A DNA stretch of 64,000 nucleotides from Adenophora triphylla var. japonica (lineage: Eukaryota > Streptophyta > Magnoliopsida > Asterales > Campanulaceae): positions 124,001 through 188,000 of the forward strand of contig JAFEMH010002511.1 of assembly GCA_022495995.1 (NCBI GenBank), in the 5' to 3' direction. Below, piece by piece: positions 33,767-46,100 of the stretch (position 1 is the stretch's first letter; each line of letters begins with the position of its first letter). The notes beneath the pieces are model-generated. The model was not told the origin of the DNA. It saw only the letters and a list, made by a program, of their open reading frames with translations, and searched no databases. Both the position numbers and the translations under genes were made by a program.

Positions 33767-35689
33767 GGCTTCTATCCCATCCCGAAATACACGCATGAAT
33801 TGCAAAGATCACTTTGTCTACTTGCTTTATAATCGAAAATCAAGAAATTTTGACAGCATAACCCCATGGTCTCCAAGTGCACGACGTAGACTAGGTCAAT
33901 CAAACACTATCGATTATAATCGACGGTGTAATCAACCATATATGTCTAGTATACACTCAGAGAACAATAGGATTAATGCAACCGAAATATTTCAACTATC
34001 GACAATTCAAGCAATTTTAATAGACAATAATGATATTTATATATATACATATATGTATATTTTTATTTTTATTTTTATTAAATATAACATGTTACATATT
34101 TGATTATGAGTACGGTTATTTATCGTTTTCTTTATAGTGGCATATGTTTTCTTCTATTCGTTAATATTACTAACATATGTTTTCTTCTATTCGTTAATAT
34201 TACTAAATATGTAACAAACTAGGATACGAAAGCGTATCCTAATTTGTTTCATATAAGGTGCATCTAGGGTACCGGGATTGATATCAGGCGCTCAAACGTA
34301 GGCGACATAATCACCGTCCGCGATGCCGTCAATCGCCCCAAAATGAGATCTAGAACTAGATGTTCCTAAACTATTTCATCCACAGTTTTCTTACTTATTT
34401 GTTTGTAATTGAAGCAAATAATACTAAGTTTACACCTTGTCTAATTCCTCCCATTAGTGGGATTAGGGTATCAACCACACTCACATTCCAGTTGTTAAAC
34501 AACAAATGACATCACAATGGGCGCCCAAAGCACGGAAATGCTTATTCAAGGTTACCGATCAAATGAAGTCATCCATCCTACAAAGCTCACCCGCTCAGCG
34601 GAGAGCAGCAATCATGATTCTCAAATACCATCTTTCACACCAGCAGTTAAATTTTGTAACCAATCATTTGGGGAAGGGGGGGGGGAGCAAGTCATTTAAC
34701 CATATAAATTACATTAATTTACACTCCCAATCACATACCAAAAAATAAAGAAAATAAAGCAGCAACCATAGAGCCAGGTAATCCACATAACGATCAACAT
34801 ACACTACAGATATGTTAAATGACTTGTGATTAACATAGACATGACTTGTGAGTAACATAGACATGTGTCATGTGCCCATAAAAAGTTATGCATATGACAC
34901 ATGACACTTTCTCCGTTATAAATCTAACGAAAAGTTAGATTATATATCAATTTACAGCGAAATGACAAACTCAAGAATCAGATTGTCTAATTTTTAATGT
35001 TGGTAACCAAATTGCAAAGGTTATACAACTTAAGTAATCAAATTGCGAATTGCCCTAAATTCTAATAACAATTATACTAGTATTTCTCAAAATTGATAAT
35101 TTTCTTTTTTAAAATAACAACTATTTTAAGTTTATAATTATTATGAACATGCAATTGCAATGTAATGCCCATATTTCGAAAATCATTATCCTATCCAAAA
35201 TCCAAAAGTCCCATAAGTCCATAACACAGCGAGTCTTTCTTTGGCTGAAACTTGCTCTCCTAAAACTCATGGATCAGATTTCCACTCACCCATTAACCAG
35301 TTTCCAAACATCAAACTTTTTCCCTCCTAAGAAATCACCACCAAACAGTAAACAAAATTATCAAATTCTGAGAGAAATGAATAAGGAGTAGAAACACAGA
35401 TTAAAAAAAAAAATCACAGACTGATTAAAAAAAAAATGAGTATTTATAATCGAGAAATCGAAACAAATTCGGATATTCGGGTCCCAGCTCACATTGTCGA
35501 GAAACCCATTTGCATTTGGGTTTTCACCACCAATTTAATCGAGAAACACAGATTAAAAAAAAAAATCACAGACAGATTCAAGACGGCGTGAGAAATCGAA
35601 ACAAATTCATATTCACAACAAATTAACACACTATCCTCGAATTAGAACTACTTATTTGAAAGAAATCGAAACATTTACCTTGATTTGAT
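33767..35689. other. CACTA interior, non-coding, with scattered repeats
   Basis: Includes the second copy of the 32040-type repeat (33770-33850), a 33-bp direct duplication of TTTCTTCTATTCGTTAATATT at 34149-34204, the 34258-34366 repeat, and two GAGAAATCGAAACAAATTC copies (35452, 35589). Also contains GATTA(A)n tracts. No gene recognised. Confidence 0.5.
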
Positions 35690-35890
35690 TTGATTAGAGC
35701 AAGAGAGAGAAACACGGTGGAGAGGCGGCGGACGGATCCAGACGGCGTGAGAGCTCGAGCGGACGGTGGAGAGGTTGAGAGGTGGACGGCGACGGACGGC
35801 GACGGCGGCGGCGGTGGAGAGGTGGACGGACGGCGACGGACGCTTCTTCTTCTTCTTCTTCTAGGTCGAGGTCGCACAGAGAGATAGCGG
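35690..35890. repeat. GC-rich GGACGGCGACGG repeats near CACTA 5' end
   Basis: Irregular tandem repeats of GGTGGAGAGG and GGACGGCGACGG, then a (CTT)n run. CACTA elements commonly have a GC-rich leader upstream of the transposase gene; this would be that region on the minus strand. Confidence 0.6.
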
Positions 35891-35954
35891 GAAGAGAGAG
35901 AGGGAAATTTGTGGCGTAATTGATATCTGAGGTATAAATTAAGTATTTATAATT

Positions 35955-36170
35955 TCCACCAGCGACGGAATATTCCGCCGCTAAATATTAATTATAGCGG
36001 CGGAAATTAAATTTCGACGCTATAATTAATATATAGCGGCGGAATATTCCGTCATTGATAAATCCGGCAGCTAAACTATACGTACGCTCACTGGATCGAT
36101 GACATGGCACTCTCAGACGGAAATTTCCGCCGCGATTTTAAATTCGGCGACGGAAATTTCCATATGTATT
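35955..36170. repeat. CACTA 5' subterminal repeats, inner part
   Basis: Motifs AGCGACGGAATATTCCGCCGC, TAGCGGCGGAAATT and GACGGAAATTTCCGCCGC as at the other end. Separated from the outer part (40160-40652) by the satellite block. Confidence 0.85.
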
Positions 36171-36179
36171 AATAAATAT

Positions 36180-37165
36180 AATTGTTTTCATTATATTTTT
36201 GAAAAAATAAATAAATCATTAATATTTATTAATTTTAATTTAATAAATATCATTATTTTTATTTATATAAAAATAAATAAATCATAAATATTAATTAATT
36301 TTAATTTTATAATGCCATTATTTTTATTTATATAAAATATGAAAGTTATTTTAAATTACTCTCAAAAAAATAAATATGAGTCAATAAATATTATTTTTGA
36401 AAAATTTTTAATTTAATAAATATCATTATTTTTATTTATATAAAAATAAATAAATCATAAATATTTATGATATTTTTGAAAAAATAAATAAATCATAAAT
36501 ATTAATTAATTTTAATTTTATAATGCCATTATTTTTATTTATATAAAATATGAAAGTTATTTTAAATTACTCTCAAAAAAATAAATATGAGTCAATAAAT
36601 ATTATTTTTGAAAAAATTTTAATTTAATAAATATCATTATTTTTATTTATATAAAAATAAATAAATCATAAATATTTATGATATTTTTGAAAAAATAAAT
36701 AAATCATAAATATTAATTAATTTTAATTTTATAATGCCATTATTTTTATTTATATAAAATATGAAAGTTATTTTAAATTACTCTCAAAAAAATAAATATG
36801 AGTCAATAAATATTATTTTTGAAAAATTTTTAATTTAATAAATATCATTATTTTTATTTATATAAAAATAAATAAATCATAAATATTTATGATATTTTTG
36901 AAAAAATAAATAAATCATAAATATTAATTAATTTTAATTTTATAATGCCATTATTTTTATTTATATAAAATATGAAAGTTATTTTAAATTACTCTCAAAA
37001 AAATAAATATGAGTCAATAAATATTATTTTTGAAAAATTTTTAATTTAATAAATATCATTATTTTTATTTATATAAAAATAAATAAATCATAAATATTTA
37101 TGATATTTTTGAAAAAATAAATAAATCATAAATATTAATTAATTTTAATTTTATAATGCCATTAT
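36180..37165. repeat. AT-rich satellite, 211-bp unit, about 4.6 copies
   Basis: The landmark AATGCCATTATTTTTATTTA recurs at 36311, 36522, 36733, 36944 and 37155, exactly 211 bp apart. Copies are nearly identical. A short inverted piece of the same unit is at 40010-40105, so the array is flanked by an inverted fragment of itself. Confidence 0.96.
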
Positions 37166-38390
37166 TTTTATACCACATACCACATACCCACTATACCTAT
37201 ACCACATACCTATACCTATGCCACATACCACATGCCACATACACTATGCCACATGCCACATGCCTATACCTGCACATATGTGCCACATACCCATACCACA
37301 TGCCACATGCCACATATATATCCATGCCACTATACCACATACCTATGCCACATACCATGCCACATACCCATATGCCACTATGCCACATGCCACATGCCAC
37401 ATACCTATACCACATGCCACATACCACATGCCACATGCCACATGCCACATGCCATATGCCACATGCCACACCTATGCCACATACCACATACCACATACCC
37501 TATGCCACCTATACCACTATACCTATACCACATACCACTATACCTATATACCACATACCACATACCTATGCCACTATGCCACACATACCACATACCTATC
37601 ATGCCTATGCCACATATGCCACCTATACCACATACATGCCACACATGCCACTATGCCACATATACATACCACTATGCCCCTATACCTATACCCTATACCT
37701 ATACCACTATGCCTATGCACCTATACCACATACCTATACTATACCATATGCCACATACACATACCTATGCCTATGCCACTATACCTATACATACATGCCT
37801 TATTTATGCCACATGCCACATGCCACATACTTTATACCACCATGCCACCCACATGCCTATGCCTATGCCACATGCCACTATGCCCTATACCACATGCCTA
37901 TACCCTATACCCATACATGCCTATGCCACATACCACATGCCACATACCTATACCTATACCACATGCCACATACCATATGCCACATACCTATACCACATAT
38001 CCTATACCACATACCACACATACCACACTATACCACCTATACCACATACCTATGCCACCATATACCTATACCTATCTATACCTATGCCCTATGCCCTATA
38101 TGCCATACATGCCACATGCCTATACCTATACCTATGCCACATACCACTATACCTATACCACACATGCCACATGCCACATACTGCATACCTATGCCACACA
38201 TACCTATACCTATGCTATGCCACATATCACATACCTATATGCCTATACCACTATACCACATGCCACATGCCATACATATCACATACCTATGCCTGCCATA
38301 CCTCTATGCCACATACCACATGCCTACATACCACATGCCACATGCACACTATGCCACATGTCTATACCACATATCCACATACCTATATGG
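37166..38390. repeat. Satellite of CCACATA / CCTATA / TGCCACATGCC words, 1.2 kb
   Basis: Built from short words ACCACATACC, CTATACC and ATGCCACATGCC with irregular order. The words lack stop codons in any plus frame, so all three frames stay open for more than 1.1 kb; none is a gene. Confidence 0.95.
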
Positions 38391-38764
38391 TTTAGGGTTT
38401 AGGGTTAGGGTTTAGGGTTTAGGGTTTAGGGGTTAGGGTTTAGGGCTTAGGTTGGGATTGGGAGTTAGGGTTAGGGACTGCCCCCAGGGTTTGGGAGTTT
38501 AGGGTTTGGGTTGCAGGGTTTGGGGTTAGTAGGGTAGGGTTAGGGTTTAGGAGTTAGGGGGGGTTTAGGGTTTGGGGTTGGGGTTTATTCTCAGGGTTAG
38601 GGAGGGTTAGGAGTAAGGGTTTAGGGTTTAGGGGTTTGGGTTTAGGGTTAGGGTTTAGGGTTTAGGGGACTGGGTTCAGGGTTAGGGTTTAGGGTTAGGG
38701 GTTAGGGTTTGGGTTAGGAGTTAGGGGTTAGGGGTTAGGGTTAGGGTTTAGGGTTTAGGGTTAT
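38391..38764 (+). repeat. Interstitial telomeric repeat (TTTAGGG)n, about 370 bp
   Basis: Dense TTTAGGG and TTAGGG units with degenerate inserts (for example 38470-38490 and 38580-38600). The G-rich strand is on +, so in a natural telomere the chromosome end would lie to the right. It follows the CCACATA satellite and precedes a unique-looking inverted duplication. Confidence 0.97.
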
Positions 38765-38767
38765 ACA

Positions 38768-39289
38768 AACAAGGAACTAACCAACTATTAGACAACACTC
38801 TGGAGATTATTGTCTCATAAGTAATAACTAAGATATCCGAGGAAAACAAAGACCAGCATCATTCTTGCTTGAGCACATGGCTGCACTCTTTGGCCCCCGC
38901 CCATGGTGCGTGTCATCATCTACATCGTAAGCTTCAATGTTGACATCGTGAAGGGTTGTCTCCTCGCACTCATCAAGCTCCATATGCGTCATCTGCGATG
39001 AAGGCTTAGGAGAGGCGACACACCCTCAGGGCCTTGCATTGTACGGGAGAAGAAGGTCTTGGAAGTGGTTGTGGAGAAAGGGTATACGAAATGGACCAGA
39101 AAATTACATTCCCGCACGAGAAGCCGAGTGAAGCTCTGACACTCTTCTTGGAGACATAGTCTTTGTACTGGCAGAAAGAGCACCCAGAAGTTCAAGCGAA
39201 AGGGTGATGACATATTTGTTAGGGGCTAAATATCCTTTTCAAACTTTCAAACCAAATTAATCGGACACCTCTAAATCCTCTCTCCCGTC

Positions 39290-39320
<31 letters not shown>

Positions 39321-39740
39321 CGCAATTGAATTTGAAAAAACAAATGTCGAGCCGCTCTTACCACAGTGCTATTTCATCTTCTAATTTCGAGGTAATTCCA
39401 CATTTCAATTCTCTCCCTTCTGTCTGCGGGTCCGAATCAGGTTCGACTTCCCAGATTCCTTGACTCCTGAACAATGCAAGGCCCTAGAGGGTGTCTTTGC
39501 CTCCTAAGCCTTCATCGCGGATGACGGATATGGAGCTTGATGATGAGTGCGAGGAGACAACCCTTCCACGATGTCAACATTGAAGCTTACGATGTAGATG
39601 ATGACATGCGCGGTGGTGGGGGCCGAGAGTACGGTGTGCTCGGCGGTAATGATGTGGGTCTTTGTTTTACGGATATCTTAGTTATGACTTATGAGACAAT
39701 AATCTCCAGTGTTGTCTAATAGTTGGTTAGTTCCTTGTTT
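38768..39740. repeat. Head-to-head inverted duplication of a gene fragment (about 280-bp arms)
   Basis: ACAAGGAACTAACCAACTA..CATCGTAAGCTTCAATG on + at the left matches the reverse complement of 39455-39740, with moderate divergence and small gaps. The loop is about 400 bp with a CT-rich tract. In the loop, ATGTCGAGCCGC (39344) starts a short open exon-like piece on + ending at a GGTAATT donor. The right arm encodes HDVNIEAYDVDDDMRGGG and the left arm the same on -. Family unknown. Confidence 0.8.
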
Positions 39741-40159
39741 TGGACTAATCTTGTTTTTGTTTTATTTTGGATACTCCTCGACCTACCCATTCCATAACTT
39801 AACCCCCGAACCCTCAAATCTCTTTAAAATCAAAAAGGTTTTTCTTATTGTTTTCCTAAATAAATGATAAGTGGCGAAATTAAAATTTAAATTCTTTGTC
39901 GAAACAAAAACGTACATGAATGTTCGTTCAAAACAAAAAAAGAACATGATGACGCCACAACTTTCGGGATCTCACAAGGATGAATAAGCGGCTTGGCGAA
40001 TGTGGTACTTATAATGGCATTATAAAATTAAAATTAATAAATATGTATGATTTATTTATTTTTTTCAAAAATATCATAAATATTTATGATATTTTAATGT
40101 TTTTTAGTTTGTTATTTTGTTAATTAGTTCTAAAAATAAACAAAAATTACATTTTGTTA
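39741..40159. other. Spacer with inverted fragment of the 211-bp satellite
   Basis: 40010-40105 matches the satellite unit in reverse (ATAATGGCATTATAAAATTAA..). The rest is AT-rich and non-coding. Confidence 0.6.
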
Positions 40160-40652
40160 TCAGCAACGGAATTTTCCGTCGCTGATAAATAAAAAAAATA
40201 TTAAATTATCAGCGGCGGAAATATTCCGTCGGTGTTTAATAAAAAAAAAAAAATAAACATTTAATTTCACCGTCGGAAATATTCCGTCGGTGTAATATTT
40301 CAAAAAGAAAAATAAAAAATATTTTAATTTCACCGTCGGAATATTTCCGACGCTGATAAATAAAAAAATAAAAAAATGATATATTTTCACCGGCGGAATA
40401 TTTCCGTCGCTGATAAAGATTTAGCGGCGGAATATTCCGTCGGTAAATCAACCGCCAAATTAGCGGCGGAAATAAACGAATATTCGAGGAATATTCGTTT
40501 TAGCGGCGGAATTTAGCGGCGGAATTAAATTCCGTCGCTAAATTTGACGCCAAAAATTTTCCGACGCTAAAGCCTATATTCCGCCGCTATTTAGCGACGG
40601 AATCTGTCCGTCGCTGATAATTCCGTCGCTAAATGACCTGTTTCTGGTAGTG
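40160..40652. repeat. CACTA 5' subterminal repeats, outer part, and terminus
   Basis: At least 15 GGCGGAATATTCCGTCG-type motifs, ending AAATGACCTGTTTCTGGTAGTG-like terminus (GGTAGTG at 40646-40652), the inverse of the left end. Confidence 0.92.
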
Positions 40653-40654
40653 CA

Positions 40655-41497
40655 TTTTCAGAATGGATCTTGAGTATCGGCGATGGTTCTATTGAAGGCG
40701 ATAATGATGGTGTTGCTAATATAGAAATTCCAAGTGACTTGATCGTGGATTTATCTGATGATATGATTGAGTCTATAGTTCAAAGTACATATCCATCTTT
40801 TCATAATCATTTTGATGATGTCACTTTTCTACGAGGGAGAGCTATTCTTGCTCCAACCCTTGATGTTGTTGAGAGCATTAATGAGTACATGGTTTCTTTC
40901 AATCAATCCTAGGTAAGAACTTACTTGAGTTCTGATTCTATATGTCGTTCTGAAAACAATTCGAGCTTCTTTGGTGAAATTCATTCAACCGAGTTTTTGA
41001 ATACTATAAAGAGTTCTGATTTGCCTAATCATCAACTTTCGCTAAAGGTTGGTGCCTCAGTGATGTTGCTTCGTAATATTGACCATAGTGCAGGGTTAGG
41101 CAACAAAACTAGGCTAATCATTACAAGGCTTGGAAATCATGTGATTGAGGCTAAAATTTTAAATGGAAGCAATGTCAGAGAAAAAGTTTTTGTCCCCATA
41201 ATGTCCTTAACTCCCTCGGATCTATCGTTGCCTTTCAAGTTTCAAAGGAGACAGTTTTCGTTGATTATTTCATATGCAATGACAATTAATAAAAGTCAAG
41301 GTCAATCATTGTCGCATGTTGGCTTTTTCCTCAAAAGACCGATATTTAGTCATGATCAGCTTTATGTTGCATTGTCAAGAGTAACTAATCGTGTTGGTTT
41401 GAAGATCCAACAAGTCAAACAACTAGTGTTGTTTACAAGAATTTTTTTCAAAATTTGTAATGTTATTTCATTAACATGTGTAAGCTTTTTTGTCTAA
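40655..41497 (+). pseudogene. Helitron Pif1-like helicase, C-terminal third
   Basis: Opens directly at the CACTA border with FSEWILSIGDGSIEGDN. It continues with [45 protein letters not shown], then [13 protein letters not shown] and [16 protein letters not shown], the classical last helicase motifs of plant Helitrons. One in-frame TAG at 40910-40912 and a frameshift near 41430 break it. The N-terminal helicase motifs and Rep domain are absent; the sequence on the far side of the CACTA is unrelated. Confidence 0.9.
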
Positions 41498-41880
41498 AAT
41501 TTTTGTCTTAATTATTTGTTTTATTCCATGACCACGGTTTAGTCTTTTGACATTTGAGGGATGGTTAAATAACATCTGAGTTTGATCAATTGCTTGATTA
41601 CAAAATTAACATATTTTCACTAAATAGATAAATACTATTATGATTTTTCATTTTATTTGAATAATAACTAATAAGTTAGAACATCTTTAAAAAAGTATAG
41701 ATAAATTCATTTATGTGAAACATATTTTTAATAGTGGTATATGATATTATATTTTTTTTTTTACATAAATTTGATAATATTTATCATTATATTTATATTG
41801 ACTCTTTTATTTATGGCTCTGTTTTTTGTCAAAGTGTTATGACCATGCATTTTAAGGCACAAGTGTTACACTACACTAGT
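41498..41880 (+). other. Helitron 3' tail, possible terminus at 41876-41879
   Basis: AT-rich non-coding sequence. A small stem AGTGT-T-ACACT, then ACA and CTAG followed by T, could be a Helitron 3' end. The stem is short and not GC-rich, so this is weak. Confidence 0.3.
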
Positions 41881-41904
41881 TTATAGAAATTTTTAACGAT
41901 ATGT

Positions 41905-42580
41905 CCATTCGGTTTCGGTTCTCGGTTCCGGAACCGCCGGTTCCCGGTTCCCAAATAGTCGAAACCGTATTCGAACCATATTAATTCGGTTCCCGGTTCC
42001 CGATTCTATCCGCCGGTTCCGATTTCGGTTTCAACGGTTCCACCGGTTCCGGAACAATCTAACTTTTTTTTTGTTTTTTTTGTTTTTAAAAAAAATTCTA
42101 ATAATATTTTTGAGGAAAAAAATAATTAAAAAGGTAGAAATCAGCCGTTAGTTAAGTAAGAGAGAGTTTGAAAGTTTGTGTGAGAACACATTTAATTGTA
42201 TTGGGTTGGGGGCATTTGGCGTGTGTGTGAATGTGTGTTGTGTGTGTCAGCCTTTAGGCATGAATGTGACTGTGAAGAGTAAATATGGTGGGTGGGTGAA
42301 GTCAGGACAGGAAGACTGGAGGGAGCTATGGATGGGATGGGACTTGGGAGTCGGGAGAAACTTCGGTTCCCGGTTCCGGTTACATGTTCCGGTTCTCGAT
42401 TTCGAAACCGCCGGTTCTCGATTCTCAATATGGTGGATTCGTATTCGAACCGGTTTCAATCCGGGTTTTGGTTCCGGCGGTTTCCGGTTCTCTCCGGTTC
42501 TCGGTTCTCGCCGATTCCGGTTGATTCTGCAGCCGATTGATCCGATTCCCGATTTTATTTGGACATGTCTAGATTGGATG
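41905..42580. repeat. GGTTCCGG-rich repeat, probably a non-autonomous hAT-like element
   Basis: Clusters of GGTTCCGGTTC / GGTTCTCGG at 41915-42055 and 42362-42530 surround a 300-bp core. The outer ends share ATGTCCA / TGGACAT. Plant hAT elements often have such subterminal arrays, but no clean 8-bp duplication is found. The 148-codon open frame at 42176 lies in this repeat and looks artefactual. Confidence 0.5.
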
Positions 42581-42609
42581 AGACCCGGGGTTGTGGAGAG
42601 CCGTTTTCT

Positions 42610-43120
42610 TAACATTTATTAATAAAAATTTGTATTGTTTGATTAGGAAAAAATGAAAAAAAAAAACAAAATTTTCATTGGATAATTAAAACCTCTTCAA
42701 ATTAACATAAATTAATTGACAAATTACAAGATTTGGGGTTGCAAATATACGTGGATCTAACAAGATGAAGACCCACAAAAATCAACGGTGGAAACATTTG
42801 CCACACCACAAAAACCAACCATTAATGCCACCATGCATTGCTGATGAAACTTCCTTCCTTCATCACTCCCCCCAAATTTGACCTTCCCTCCCTCTTTCAC
42901 TTTCACATTCATCTTCTTCGCCTTTGCTCAAATTCTACGTTAATCATCAAATTTCCCCCGATTCAGATCCCGTCTCGTTAAATTATCATCAGCCAGATCA
43001 ATCACAAACCCTAAATCCACTCAGTTAAGCCATATAATCCTCCCCAAATCATATATATGTTCACATTTACATCTGTTTTGTTGAGTGATTCAGCTGTGTC
43101 CAAGTTTTTCTGTAAAAATC
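42610..43120 (+). promoter_or_regulatory. Upstream and 5' leader region of the sucrose transporter gene
   Basis: AT-rich sequence turning into a CT-rich leader (CTTCCCTCCCTCTTTCACTTT at 42883-42905) and ending just before ATG 43121. No single TATA box is compelling; ATATATATG at 43053 is close to the start and probably within the leader. Confidence 0.45.
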
Positions 43121-46100
43121 ATGGATTCTGTGTCGATCCGTGTGCCCTACAAGAACTTGAAGCAGGCGGAGTTGGAAATGATGGGTCCGGATGAACACGA
43201 GGTTCAACATCGACATATCACCGACAATGATGATTCTAGAGATTCTAATGGAACTGCTTCTAATTCGTCTCCGGATTCTTCCTCGTCGGTTCCACAACCG
43301 CCCAAGCATTGTAGTTTAATTACGTTAATTTTGAGCTGTACGGTTGCCGCTGGTGTTCAATTTGGTTGGGCCTTGCAACTTTCTCTTCTCACTCCTTATA
43401 TACAGGTACTTGAGTTGCAGGGTTTTGATTTCTGTAGTTATGGTGTTTAATTTTGAATTTGCTATATTTGGATATTGTGTGTTGGAAGTGTTTGAGTACT
43501 AATGTGTTTGTGATTACGAAACTTTGGGAATTCATAAGAAAGGGGAGGAATTTAGCATTTTGGGAATCTTCTATTCAATTAAAATGGATATATGTGAGTT
43601 GAAGTAATGTTGATTTATCTTACATTGGACCAGAAACAATTCATGCAGACAAACCCATGCACTTGTGGCAAACACCTGGTTGAGTTGAGGAATTCTGAGT
43701 TTTATTCCAAGGAATTTGGACAAACTCTGAGTTGACTTGAGGAATTTTGAGTCTGTTAGAACACGGTCAAGGAAGGGTTTTGAAGTTGATGGGAAATCCA
43801 AATTTAAAATTTCATGTTATTGTGCGGTTTTGGAATCGGCTTGATTATGGATATTGGGTAGTTGTTAACATTACTATTGCACTACTAGATTGGACTTAAA
43901 TGGAAGTATGAATAACATAGAGTCAGTTTAGTTGGCTTAAAGCTTGTTTTATTGGATACTGCTTGAGGTGTACGACTCTAATGTTAGGTTTGTGATATAG
44001 AGTAAGGAATATAGTAGTAGGTGTGTGCATAAATAATGTTTACATCCCTGAAAACATGTCATCAGAGTGTCTGGAAGTATAAAATAAAAAAGAGTGTGAT
44101 GCTCGTTTTAACGTTATGCACATTATGAAGGTGCATAAGTTTCTGATCCGTATACTGTATTTGGAGACTGCTCTGCTTCCTACTTTATGACAAAGCAAGA
44201 GTAGTGTAGAGAAGGTCATCTCTTCCAATAAGAGGGAAGTCTATTTCGGAAAAGAAAAAGAAAGAAGATTCCATCATATTATATCCTTCATTTTTTATTA
44301 AGATGGGGTTCACATTGCTATAAATTGTTGTAGAAACCTTTTTATATAGAACTGGAGAACTCGACTCAGCTTAGACTCATACCAAATCCATGCAGTATTA
44401 CAAGTAAAGCTGAAGACTGGAAATCCATTTATAATTCTAAAGGTCATAGTACTACAACAAATAAGATTGAGCTCGAGTGCAAGACATCAAATAAGTTTCA
44501 GCCCACCCCACTTCACACTCTATAGATATGAGGCCAAAAAGAGAACACCCCCCCAAAAAAAAAAAAAAAAAAAAAAAAAAAGGTTACCCGACTCCATTTT
44601 GAATTAGGTGCCATTGTTTACTATTAGAAAAATTCATGACCAATTGCTCTAAATTACTGGAAAAGGATAAACTCAAAGCTCTAATTGTTAAGTACAACAT
44701 CAGCTAAAAGGTTAGCCCTTGAGTTGATCTATTGTAACCAAGAGTTGCAGCATTGTAAAACTATGAGGCGACCGGGAATTAGATATTAGAACTTCGATGT
44801 CACATCGAAATATTCCTACAAACTTGCAAGTCAAAGGAAGGGGCAACCAGGAAGTGCGTGCAAACTTGCAAGTCAGAGGCATTGGTAGGGGCAAAATATT
44901 AAATTCAACACTCTTGCATCTCCTTGATTTCTTTATGTTTAGGTTGAAATCTTTGGGAGATCGCTGGGAGGAGAGGGAGGGGGGGGGTCCATGGACACCC
45001 CTCTCCACCACACAAACCAACCCCAACAACTTTGGAAGCGTTAAAATTTCTTGGACCAGAACACATTTTCATGAACATTTAGCAGCTCAAATGCATTCAC
45101 ATTATCACCAACAATGGACGTTGGTAGTGACATAGCACCGACACCCGTGTGGAAGCACATTCTTGTACATTTTCAATGGCTGACCGTCACTAGTCATCAA
45201 GACTTGAGGAAGGCCAATGTGCAGTACTCAGCCAGAAATGCTAGTAAAAGTGAATACAAGTGATGTAGGGCACGGTGTGAGATTAGTCCTACGACCAAGT
45301 AGTGATGGAATTGGGAGAGAATAACGAAGAAAGAGGAAAGAAGAAAGGGCAACATCGCAAGGAATCTGCCAAGCTTAAGTCCAAGAGCGTGTACTCCCGA
45401 CACTCCTACTACCTGCTAAAGCCTTTCACTTACACTTGGAGAGACAACTGATTATTGTTATTAACTTTTTTAGAGTTCATTGAAAAGGTCGAGTGAACTC
45501 TATGAATATTACGTTTCTTTTCTGTGCATTTATAGCTATGATATTGATCAACTGAAGTCAGTTCTTGATTTGGTAATGGCAGATGACTGTTGGTTAAGGC
45601 TAATTCTTGAGCTGTTCACAGTTTTCGGAGGAGGTTCTTATGCAAATTAAAATACTAGCACCATCCCAAATAAGAGTCACCTTTTCTCTTTACACTTGTT
45701 TTAACAAAATCTTTGACTATATGTGCATTGCTTGCCTCGAGCTATCTCCAAATGGTGAAATTGATGCAACCATACTTCTCTTTCTTATCTTACTTGGTGC
45801 TGTAGACAATTGGTCTTGAAAAAAAATAACTTCTTGGAAAAGAAGTCCTTTTACGGAACATCCCAAAATAGGGGATCTTATATTGCATAGAGATAGTACA
45901 TTTGTATTGTGTTTTGTAAATGCTACAATAGAATAGGCTTACCTTAAACTCATCTATTTCTTGAATTTTCTATTTGATATGTACACAAAATCTTGTGAAA
46001 AATCTGTTTTCCTAAACAATTGGAGAACCCATTTTATGGCTTAAAAAGTGCATGTCCTTTATTTAAAACAGCCGGTTTTACTATCTGGTTGTTTTAATTT

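Larger units (their letters stand above)
23230..40652 (-). mobile_element. CACTA (En/Spm-type) DNA transposon, 17.4 kb, genes on minus strand
   Basis: Left end CACTACCAGAAAAAGG and the reverse complement of the right end CACTACCAGAAACAGG match over about 32 bp with one difference. Both continue into GGTCATTTAGCGACGG. Subterminal regions carry many GCGACGGAAATTTCCG-type motifs in both orientations (23230-23830; 35955-36170; 40160-40652). Two gene remnants typical of CACTA lie on the minus strand: a TNP2-like transposase (26311-30091) and downstream a second En/Spm gene (24120-25934). The 5' end is therefore on the right. A block of satellites and telomeric repeats (36180-40150) interrupts the 5' subterminal region. 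The 3-bp flanks GCA and CAT are not identical; only CA is shared. Confidence 0.93.

Noticed and set aside
37156..38415. Three overlapping open frames of about 390-420 codons on +
   Set aside because: They are translations of the CCACATA-type satellite, which contains no stop word in any frame; no protein-like conservation.
42176..42622. 148-codon frame on + with overlapping frames on -
   Set aside because: Frames are long only because the GGTTCCGG-type repeat lacks stops; no domain.
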